Shown here: positions 33,070 to 42,800 of the stretch, one piece after another
Numbering within the stretch: position 1 is the stretch's first letter
Layout: every line of letters begins with the position of its first letter
Assembly: GCA_032433765.1 (NCBI GenBank)
Contig: JAVIAB010000047.1
Coordinates: forward strand, 11,887,107 to 11,951,106
Source of the DNA: Megaustenia siamemsis
Lineage: Eukaryota; Mollusca; Gastropoda; Stylommatophora; Ariophantidae
Length of the DNA: 64,000 bases
Direction of reading: 5' to 3'
Made by a program: the position numbers and the translations under genes
Notes under the pieces: model-generated
Database searches by the model: none
What the model saw: only the letters and a program-made list of their open reading frames with translations
Told to the model about the DNA's origin: nothing

Positions 33070-33924
33070 CTGTCAAATTAAATACGCAAAGACAATCACT
33101 TAATAAACAATGTTAATCTTTGAAAAATTGTTATACTTTCATGCATTATTCTCTTCTACAGAAAGTGGTTAGCAAGAGAGAGGATAGGCAACCTTCGGAC
33201 GCACAGACAAAGCCAGCAATCCAAAGCTGTTTAAGATTTCATTTCACGTCTCCGTAAAGTTCCCCCAGAAGCAATTTGCGCCAGAGCAGACTGGCTAAAG
33301 AGATGAGGATCGCTGTAGACCCCAGAAGAGTGGGGTCTGTTGATGAACGTCAAATTTAAGTACTCTGTAGGATGGACAGGCTTTGCCTGTTCCATGAAAA
33401 GCTGCAAAAAGAAGCTTTGCTCTCCGCTTCAATAATAAGAAGGGAGCGAACCTCTCGTGTCCGTCTCGCAGCATTCAGCTAATTTCAGCTAAACGTTCTA
33501 GAAGAGTGTTTGTGTGTGTATGTGAGTGAGTGTGCGCTTGTGTGTATGATAGAGAGAGGGAGAGAAGGAGAGATTATTCATGTTCATTTATATTTGTCCC
33601 TACCTTGATTTAGCCACATGTTTTATTTATCTCTTGCAAAGTGTAAACAATTGTTTGTTTCCTTACTTTGTTTTGCTACTTCTACAGTCGAGGTCAACTC
33701 GCAGCTGGTGTATGAATCAAGATCTGAGCCGATGGTACAGAGTTTATGCATCTGAGAGGAAACCATCTTCAGTGCTATTACTAGAGTGTGGTAGTGTTGT
33801 CCAACTCTAGGAGAGGTGCTGGGAACGGGAATCTCAGCACTGCGGAGTTGTCCAACGTGCAATGAAAATGATCTGTTAACTAAACTATACTAAACTAAAT
33901 CCTAGTCAACACCCATTGGACGTT

Positions 33925-34122
33925 AAGCTACGCTAAGCTAAGCTAAGCTAAACTAAGCTAAGCTAAGCTAAGCTAAACTAAGCTAAGCTAAGCTAAGCTA
34001 AGCTAAGCTAAACTAAGCTAAGCTAAGCTAAACTAAACTAAACTAAACTAAACTAAACTAAACTAAACTAAACTAAACTAAACTAAACTAAACTAAACTA
34101 AACTAAACTAAACTAAACTAAA
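33925..34122. repeat. (CTAAG)n / (CTAAA)n pentanucleotide satellite
   Basis: About 40 units. The left half is mostly CTAAG and the right half is pure CTAAA. A related TTTAG-rich tract occurs at 46640-46775. Confidence 0.95.
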
Positions 34123-34336
34123 CATTGAAGACACAAGAAAACGCCCATACAGGCGCTGGAAATGGATAAACTGTAAACTCAGAAGCAGCCACGCGAAACG
34201 CCTACAGCGAAATCTGAATGTTAGGTTGAGTAATGAGTCCAAAGAAAACTGACGTAGAATAGCGCAGATCAAAATGTGGCACACCATTGATCGATAGCCA
34301 GGATAAAGCAAAATAGAGATATGCGGTTACTGGTTC

Positions 34337-34940
34337 TCAAGACTTGTAGGCCAATGTGTGCCTGTATGGATGGGAGCCATCAAGACTTGTAGGCCAATGG
34401 GTGCCTGTATGGATGGGAGCCATCAAGACTTGTAGGCCAATGGGTGCCTGTATGGATGGGAGCCATCAAGACTTGTAAGCCAATGGGTGCCTGTATGGAT
34501 GGGAGCCATCAAGACTTGTAGGCCAATGGGTGCCTGTATGGATGGGAGCCATCAAGACTTGTAGGCCAATGGGTGCCTGTATGGATGGGAGCCATCAAGA
34601 CTTGTAGGCCAATGGGTGCGTACAAGGATGAGATCCCTCAAGATTTGTAGGTCAATTGGTGCGTACAGAGATGGGATCCCTCAAGACTTGTAGGTCAATT
34701 GGTGTGTACAGAGATGGGATCCCTCAAGATTTGTAGGTCAATTGGTGCGTACAGAGATGGGCTCCTTCAAGATTTGTAGTCAATTGGTGCTTACAGAGAT
34801 GGGCTCCTTCAAGATTTGTAGGTCAATTTGAGTGTACATGAAATGGGATCCCTCAAGACTTGTAGGTCAATTGGTGTGTACAGAGATGGGACCCCTAAAT
34901 ATTTGTAGGTCAATGTATGCGTACACGGATGCGATCCTTC
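34337..34940. repeat. 43-bp minisatellite with two subfamilies
   Basis: The unit is CAAGACTTGTAGGCCAATGG plus GTGCCTGTATGGATGGGAGC. The first 7 units are almost identical. The following 7 are diverged (AGGTCAATTGGTGCGTACAG) and more variable. Confidence 0.93.
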
Positions 34941-34959
34941 AAGACTTGCCAGCCACTGA

Positions 34960-35245
34960 GTGCCTGCAGGGCTGGGTTCTATTGTCCTTTCGAGCCGAAG
35001 ACGGCACATAGGGCAGAACCACAATATCAAAAACAGAAACCTTGCGTGCCAAAGTGGCACATATTGCAGAGATCACTGCTTCTAAAATCTATGGCGCTGT
35101 TTCCATAACAATACTTTTTACAATGACAGCTTGTTAAGCCATCGATCAACCTCCTTAGTCGCCTCTTACGACATGCCTGGAAGGGCACATTGTCACTATT
35201 CTTTACTTCCCTCGTAATGAAGCCCCGGTAACACACGGGAAGCTG
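34960..35245 (-). repeat. Unclassified dispersed repeat
   Basis: A minus frame includes ACRKRRLRRLIDGLTSCHC, and the plus strand has TCGCCTCTTACGACATGCC and TTCGAGCCGAAGACGGCAC. It looks like mobile-element sequence, but I cannot assign it. Confidence 0.35.
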
Positions 35246-35309
35246 GGTTCTAGGGGATGCAAAATAAGAATTGCGACCATATGGGGAAATAGTATGATTT
35301 AATGATGAG

Positions 35310-35405
35310 GAAAAATAAAAAAAAATAGAAAAAAATGGTATGTAAGAAGCTTTACGGGATAAGTGGACGACACAGACTAAACAACGTTTCGGCCCAATAG
35401 GTTTT
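35310..35405 (-). mobile_element. Solo arm of PAL2
   Basis: Contains ACAACGTTTCGGCCCAATAG next to a GAAAAAAATGG A-rich stretch and AAGCTTTACGGGATAAG, the same order as the left arm of PAL2 (59640-59740). A TTTAATGA-type microsatellite follows (35395-35490). Confidence 0.65.
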
Positions 35406-35679
35406 AATGATTTAATGATTTAATTTAATTTAAGGATTTAATGATTTAATGATTTAATTTAATTTAAGGATTTAATGATTTAATGATGATTAGATGATCA
35501 GAGCATGATCTAATACAAATCACAACACAGCTCACACTAAGGGCTGATGACGGTAAAAGCTATAAGCATAGGCGACAAAGCGGAAACTGATCGGAGAAAA
35601 TGAGCCTTGCCATCACAGCGCGTGGCACCACAATAAGAGAGATAGAGCAATCTTTTGTCAAAACTATCAGGTAGATGTC

Positions 35680-35980
35680 TTACTGCAAGGAAGAAAATCG
35701 ATTCATTTGAAACAAAATGCTACAGAAAAATCCTTAAGATATCTTGATTAATGAAAAAGAGCAATAAAGACATACTAAAAGACTTAAACATTAAAAAGAA
35801 CTGGTTCATAAAACAACCATTCTACGGAGGAAATTAAAATACTATGGCAACGTCAAAAGACACAGCGGGCTGGAAAGAAAAATAATGGAAGGTATGGTTC
35901 CTGGAGGACGCATCAGGAGCAGACTAAGAAGGTGGTTTCAAGGCATCAAGATGACCTTGAACATGACAACAGAGCAAGTA
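35680..35980 (+). mobile_element. LINE L-J C-terminal fragment
   Basis: In shifted frames it reads SFETKCYRKILKIS, the GNVKRHSGLERKIMEGMVPG segment and MTLNMTTEQVGDLARDRDSF, the standard C-terminus of a non-LTR retroelement. The segment from VGDLARDRDSFRRAVMNA onwards is where the satellite starts. Confidence 0.88.
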
Positions 35981-37560
35981 GGAGATCTGGCTAGAGACAG
36001 AGATTCTTTCAGACGGGCTGTGATGAATGCAGCGTTCTGTGGGAGATCTGGCTAGAGACAGAAAATCTTTCGGACGGGCTGTGATGAATGCAGCGTTCTG
36101 TGGGAGATCTGGCTAGAGACAGAAATTCTTTCAGACGGGCTGTGATGAATGCTACGTTCTGTGGGAGATCTGACTAGAGACAGAAAATCTTTCGAACGGG
36201 CTGTGATGAATGCAGCTTTCTGTGGGAGATCTGGCTAGAGACAGAAATTCTTTCAGACGGGCTGTGATGAATGCTACGTTCTGTGGGAGATCTGACTAGA
36301 GACAGAAATTCTTTCAGACGGGCTGTGATGAATGCAGCGTTCTGTGGGAGATCTGACTAGAGACAGAAATTCTTTCAGACGGGCTGTGATGAATGCAGCG
36401 TTCTGTGGGAGATCTGGCTAGAGACAGAAATTCTTTCAGACGGGCTGTGATGAATGCAACGTTCTGTGGGAGATCTGACTAGAGACAGAAATTCTTTCAG
36501 ACGGGCTGTGATGAATGCAGCGTTCTGTGGGAGATCTGGCTAGAGACAGAAAATCTTTTAGACGGGCTGTGATGAATGCAACGTTCTGTGAGAGATGTGA
36601 CTAGAGACAGAGATTCTTTCAGACGGGCTGTGATGAATGCAACGTTCTGTGGGAGATCTGGCTAGAGACAGAAATTCTTTCAGACGGGCTGTGATGAATG
36701 CTACGTTCTGTGGGAGATCTGACTAGAGACAGAGATTCTTTCAGACGGGCTGTGATGAATGCAACGTTCTGTGGGAGATCTGGCTAGAGACAGAGATTCT
36801 TTCAGACGGGCTGTGATAAATGCAGCGTACTGTGGGAGATCTGGCTAGAGACAGAAAATCTTTCAGACGGGCTGTGATGAATGCAACGTTCTGTGGGAGA
36901 TCTGGCTAGAGACAGAAAATCTTTCAGACGGGCTGTAATGAATGCAACGTTCTGTGAGAGATGTGACTAGAGACAGAGATTCTTTCAGACGGGCTGTGAT
37001 GAATGCAACGTTCTGTGGGAGATCTGGCTAGAGACAGAAAATCTTTCAGACGGGCTGTAATGAATGCAACGTTCTGTGAGAGATGTGACTAGAGACAGAG
37101 ATTCTTTCAGACGGGCTGTGATGAATGCAACGTTCTGTGGGAGATCTGGCTAGAGACAGAAATTCTTTCAGACGGGCTGTAATGAATGCAACGTTCTGTG
37201 GGAGATCTGACTAGAGACAGAGATTCTTTCAGACGGGCTGTGATGAATGCAACATTCTGTGGGAGATCTGGCTAGAGACAGAAATTCTTTCAGACGGGCT
37301 GTGATGAGTGCAATGTTCTGTGGGAGATCTGACTAAAGACAGAGATTCTTTCAGACGGGCTGTGATGAATGCAACATTCTGTGGAAGATCTGGCTAGAGA
37401 CAGAAATTCTTTCAGACGGGCTGTGATGAGTGCAATGTTCTGTGGGAGATCTGGCTAGAGACAGAAATTCGTTCAGACGGCTGTGATGAGTGCAATGTTC
37501 TGTGGGAGATCTGGCTAGAGACAGAAATTCTTTCAGACGTGCTGTGATGAACGCGACCTG
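35981..37560. repeat. 61-bp satellite, about 26 copies, derived from LINE L-J
   Basis: The unit is GGGAGATCTGGCTAGAGACA, GAAATTCTTTCAGACGGGCT, GTGATGAATGCAACGTTCTG, T. The first unit is in frame with the L-J coding sequence. Unit variants (AGAAATT/AGAGATT/AGAAAAT, GATCTGG/GATCTGA/GATGTGA, ATGAATG/ATGAGTG) recur in short blocks, which suggests block duplication. It lies inside the CUB/Sushi gene intron, where the coding frame happens to read through the donor into the array. Confidence 0.95.
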
Positions 37561-37581
37561 ATGATGTGATATCTTACTCAC

Positions 37582-39045
37582 CGTGACACTGGTGGATGTT
37601 GTCGCCGAAGCACGATCTGATGTTGTGGGTGTGACTGATGAAGTTTCTGGCTGTGATGCTGTAGATGAATCCGGACCGTTTATCGCTTGTACAGTTGCTG
37701 GATGCTGCTTATCATTGCCAACGTATCTGCGGCGTCTGGAGTCACGTGGTTTAATAACGTACCGGATGTAGAAACCTCGATGACCCTTCACCAGATTTGG
37801 TGGTCCGTGGTATGTCACTGTCAATGTTGATGTCTGGACATCGATTTCTACAGGATTAGACTCATTCGTTAGCTTCAACAGCTGATGTGGGCGGGTGGAA
37901 CTTTTGTCGAAAATACAACCTCAACTCCAGGTGCATCTGGAAGATCTATGTCGATGATGTCTACATGGATGTAGTTGTCATCTGATGCTGAGATTTCCCA
38001 CGTGCAGGAGATAGGCCCACCCGAAAGGTGACGACTCGGATATTCGGGATTGACCAAGCTTCCGGTGGACTTCTGGAGCATGATGATCTTAGAGCAGTCT
38101 GGGATGAGACAAGATGGCGGTGAGCCAAACCAACGGGGAACGCCCATGATGTCATATCCACATTCTAAACCCGTCAAATCATTGGCTACAAAGGGCTCGT
38201 GACAGATGTAAGAAGCTTTTGTATTGGTTTCAGTTATAAATGTCCCATCTTTTATATAATCTGATGGAGATTTATTTTCACTTTCAGAATTGTCGTTCGC
38301 TGTTAAATGATTGGTTTGAATATAGACCGTTGCGTGTTGTACTTCTGGTGGATGATTACAAATTAAACTGCAACTGGATCCAGATACAATCCAGGAAGTG
38401 GCGTCACCAACTGCTGAACACACAGCATATTCACCGTCACCTTCGTGGATATATCCCTCCAAACACTGCAAGCTGGCCACAGATCCAAATGAATGAATGT
38501 TTCCGGTAATAATAATCCCACCTGCTGGTATAGCAAGCTTGGAGATATCGCAAATAGGAATAACTCCCGCAATTTGAGCAGCATACGATATCAACAAATA
38601 AATATCGTCTTGTTGTTGTGCTTCTTTTTCGTTATAAATAACAACCAACCAAATCTGGTTACGATGAACCACCTTCATGTCACCTCCGTCTTTACTATTC
38701 CACTCGCCCAATGGGCGTTGATTAGGATTTGGCTTCTGTTCATATATGGTGATATTAAACACATTGTCAGTACTGTGATTAGTAAAACTATTTGTTTTTC
38801 GTTCTTGTCTAAACATCAGATGAATTGCTTCAGCTTTGTCAGCGAGAATACCACAAACTTGCGAACTAGAAAAAGCTATAGTGGCTGAACGACTATTAAT
38901 CCACATTATTTGTTAGAACGTTTCTACACTGTTCCGTTGTAGTGTGGACTGCGTTTGCAATTTTATTTTCTCCAAAACTTTGAGGAAAACAGCCACTCCG
39001 AAGGCACAGCATACACATTAACGTAATGATTAATGACTCTTGCAT
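37582..39045 (-). CDS. CUB/Sushi membrane protein, 5' coding exon
   Basis: The probable start ATG is at 39045-39043, giving MQESLIITLMCMLCLRSGC, a good signal peptide. Next comes a CUB-like N-terminal region (QVCGILADKAEAIHLMF; NQIWLVVIYNE), then a Sushi/CCP-type module (CDISKLAIPAGG to SGSSC), a second, longer Sushi-like module (CNHPPEVQHATV to SPPSC), then a CUB domain (CSKIIMLQKSTGSLVNPEYP; KGHRGFYIRYVI). It ends SVT before the donor at 37581. The frame changes at about 38905-38915, between the signal-peptide segment and the first module, and at about 37908-37918 inside the CUB domain. A secreted or surface adhesion or complement-like role is the generic expectation; no orthologue is recognised. 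Confidence 0.78.
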
Positions 39046-39425
39046 TGTGTGTTTCAGATTTGTTGAACGTGAAATACGTTTGGTGACTGATTGATTTAAT
39101 TCAAATAGTAAAGTTGTGATTTTGAAGAATCTTACATTATTGTGGTAGTGGACGTGGAGCTCTTTACATAGTGAAGACAATTAAAGTTGACATCTAAGGA
39201 AAGGTCAGCAGGTCAACCAATCGTTTATCAAGTTGTGAGGAAACTGGAAACTGAAGATTCACTTTAATAAATCCTGACAGCTGTTGGATGAGAAATGAGA
39301 ATCATGATTAGGAGTTTGTTCCATCAATTTTATATTCTAAAATATGTGTTTGTGTGAGAGATATAGGTAGAAATATGCAGGAAGAGAGATGGGAGATAGA
39401 CAGGAGAAAGTGGGAAAGGAAGAAG

Positions 39426-39465
<40 letters not shown>

Positions 39466-39762
39466 GTGAGAAAAGTAAAAGTGCAAGACGGCAGGCTCTC
39501 CGGCATACAAAACACAAGCAGGCAAACTGGCAAGATATTCAACAATCTTCGTTCGGATAGCTTGTTTCTGAGCTTGTGACCCAGTGCATCCGATGTCTGA
39601 ATTCATTGTTTGACAGTTCCAATGATCGTTTCCCTGCCTGTTCCGAGAGCACGATTTCTTCAGTCCAGCATTATCCCGGCATACATTTATTCTCATTTTC
39701 TGAACAGTTCTTGCTTTTCTTTGTTGAAAGGAATATTCTACTGTTACAAGCTGAGAACGGTG
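39046..39762. other. 5' flank of the CUB/Sushi gene
   Basis: No promoter motif that I can support. Contains an (AG)n run at about 39432-39463. Confidence 0.45.
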
Positions 39763-39866
39763 AGTTTGAAACTTGAGGAGGCCAGACCTGAGACAGAAAG
39801 GTTGACCTTTAACCTGATAATTTGCGACATAAACATTGGTGCAATTTGCGCTGTGTAATATAGTTC

Positions 39867-42800
39867 GGGAGACAAATAATAATAAATAAATATTATTATA
39901 GAGGGAAACTTCCAAGGCGACAGATCAGTGAATCATTTCAGAGGAAGAGGTATGTTTACAGCACTCAGAAAAAATGACAAATAATCAACGTGGCAAGGTG
40001 GTGTGGCAAGGTGGTGTGGCAATGTGGTGTGGCAGGGTGGTGTGGCAGGGTGGTGTGGGAAGGTGGTGTGGCAAGGTGGTGTGGGAAGGTGGTGTGGCAA
40101 TGTGGTGTGGCAAGGTGGTGTGGCTATGTGGTGTGGCAGGGTGGTGTGGCAAGGTGGTGTGGCTATGTGGTGTGGCAAGGTGGTGTGGCAAGGTGGTGTG
40201 GCAAGGTGGTGTGGCAAGGTGGTGTGGCAATGTGGTGTGGCAAGGTGGTGTGGCAAGGTGGTGTGGCAATGTTGTGTGGCAAGGTGGTGTGGCAAGGTGG
40301 TGTGGCAAGGTGGTGTGGCAAGGTGGTGTGGCAATGTGGTGTGGCAAGGTGGTGTGGCAGGGTGGTGTGGCAATGTATTGTGGCAAGGTGGTGTGGCAGG
40401 GTGGTGTGGCAAGGTGGTGTGGGAAGGTGGTGTGGCAAGGTGGTGTGGCAATGTGGTGTGGCAAGGTGGTGTGGCAATGTGGTGTGGCAAGGTGGTGTGG
40501 CAGGGTGGTGTGGCAATGTGGTGTGGCAAGGTGGTGTGGCAGGGTGGTGTGGCAAGGTGGTGTGGCAAGGTGGTGTGGCAGGGTGGTGTGGCAAGGTGGT
40601 GTGGCAAGGTGGTGTGGCAAGGTGGTGTGGCAATGTGGTGTGGCAAGGTGGTGTGGCAATGTGGTGTGGCAAGGTGGTGTGGCAGGGTGGTGTGGCAATG
40701 TGGTGTGGCAATGTGGTGTGGCAAGGTGGTGTGGCAGGGTGGTGTGGCAGGGTGGTGTGGCAAGGTGGTGTGGCAATGTGGTGTGGCAGGGTGGTGTGGC
40801 AGGGTGGTGTGGCAAGGTGGTGTGGCAATGTGGTGTGGCAAGGTGGTGTGGCAATGTGGTGTGGCAAGGTGGTGTGGCAATGTGGTGTGGCAAGGTGGTG
40901 TGGCAGGGTGGTGTGGCAGGTTGGTGTGGCAAGGTGGTGTGGCAATGTGGTGTGGCAAGGTGGTGTGGCAATGTGGTGTGGCAAGGTGGTGTGGCAATGT
41001 GGTGTGGCAAGGTGGTGTGGCAAGGTGGTGTGGCAAGGTGGTGTGGCAAGGTGGTGTGGCAATGTGGTGTGGCAAGGTGGTGTGGCAAGGTGGTGTGGCA
41101 AGGTGGTGTGGCAATGTGGTGTGGCAAGGTGGTGTGGCAGGGTGGTGTGGCAAGGTGGTGTGGGAAGGTGGTGTGGCAGGGTGGTGTGGCAGGGTATTAT
41201 GGCAGGGTGGTGTGGGAAGGTGGTGTGACAGGGTGGTGAGGCAAGGTGGTGTGGCAAGATGGTGTGGGAAGGTGGTGTGGAAGGTGGTGTGGCAAGGTGG
41301 TGTGGCAAGGTGGTGTGGCAATGTGGTGTGGGAAGGTGGTGTGGCAAGTCGGTGTGGGAAGGTGGTGTGGCAAGGTGGTGTGGGAAGGTGGTGTGGCAAG
41401 GTGGTGTGGCAGGGTGGTGTGGCAAGGTGGTGTGGCAAGGTGGTGTGGGAAGGTGGTGTGGCAAGGTGGTGTGGCAAGGTGGTGTGGCATGGTGGTGTGG
41501 CAAGGTGGTGTGGCAAGGTGGTGTGGGAAGGTGGTGTGGCAATGTGGTGTGGGAAGGTGGTGTGGCAATGTGGTGTGGCAAGGTGGTGTGGGAAGGTGGT
41601 GTGGCAAGGTGGTGTGGGAAGGTGGTGTGGCAAGGTGGTGTGGCAAGGTGGTGTGGCAAGGTGGTGTGGCAGGGTGGTGTGGCAGGGTGGTGTGGCAGGG
41701 TGGTGTGGCAAGGTGGTGTGGGAAGGTGGTGTGGCAAGGTGGTGTGGCAAGGTGGTGTGGCAAGGTGGTGTGGCAAGGTGGTGTGGCAATGTGGTGTGGC
41801 AAGGTGGTGTGGCAAGGTGGTGTGGGAAGGTGGTGTTGCAGGGTGGTGTGGCAAGGTGGTGTGGCAATGTGGTGTGGGAAGGTGGTGTGGCAGGGTGGTG
41901 TGGCAAGGTGGTGTGGCAAGGTGGTGTGGCAAGGTGGTGTGGCAATGTGGTGTGGCAAGGTGGTGTGGCAATGTGGTGTGGCAAGGTGGTGTGGCAAGGT
42001 GGTGTGGCAAGGTGGTGTGGCAAGGTGGTGTGTTAAGGTGGTGTGGCAAGGTGGTGTGGCAAGGTGGTGTGGCAGGGTGGTGTGGCAAGGTGGTGTGGCA
42101 AGGTGGTGTGGCAAGGTGGTGTGGGAAGGTGGTGTGGCAAGGTGGTGTGGGAAGGTGGTGTGGCAGGGTGGTGTGGCAAGGTGGTGTGGCAAGGTGGTGT
42201 GGCAATGTGGTGTGGCAAGGTGGTGTGGCAATGTGGTGTGGCAAGGTGGTGTGGCAATGTGGTGTGGCAAGGTGGTGTGGGAAGGTGGTGTGGCAAGGTG
42301 GTGTGGCAATGTGGTGTGGCAAGGTGGTGTGGCAAGGTGGTGTGGCAAGGTGGTGTGGCAATGTGGTGTGGAAATGTGGTGTGGCAATGTGGTGTGGCAA
42401 TGTGGTGTGGCAATGTGGTGTGGCAAGGTGGTGTGGCAATGTGGTGTGGCAATGTGGTGTGGCAAGGTGGTGTGGCAAGGTGGTGTGGGAAGGTGATGTG
42501 GCAAGGTGGTGTGGCAAGGTGGTGTGGCAAGGTGGTGTGGCAATGTGGTGTGGCAATGTGGTGTGGCAATGTGGTGTGGCAAGGTGGTGTGGCAAGGTGG
42601 TGTGACAAGGTGGTGTGGGAAGGTGGTGTGGCAAGGTGGTGTGGCAAGGTGGTGTGGCAAGGTGGTGTGACAATGTGGTGTGGCAAGGTGGTGTGGCAAT
42701 GTGGTGTGGCAAGGTGGTGTGGGAAGGTGGTGTGGCAAGGTGGTGTGGCAATGTGGTGTGGCAAGGTGGTGTGGGAAGGTGGTGTGGCAAGGTGGTGTGG

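Larger units (their letters stand above)
33070..37581 (-). other. Intron of the CUB/Sushi gene, filled with repeats
   Basis: The donor is ACG followed by GTGAGTAAG and the acceptor ends TTTGACAG; both flanking exons are in phase 0. Contents from 3' to 5' of the gene: an unclassified stretch (33120-33550), a pentanucleotide satellite, a 43-bp minisatellite, an unclassified repeat, a solo PAL2 arm, an L-J fragment and its 61-bp satellite. The satellite ends only about 20-25 bp from the donor. Confidence 0.8.

Noticed and set aside
37351..37581. Extension of the CUB exon frame into repeats of RLKEFLSLARSPTEHCTHHS type
   Set aside because: This is intron read-through. A strong GTGAGTAAG donor precedes it, and the sequence is the L-J satellite read backwards.
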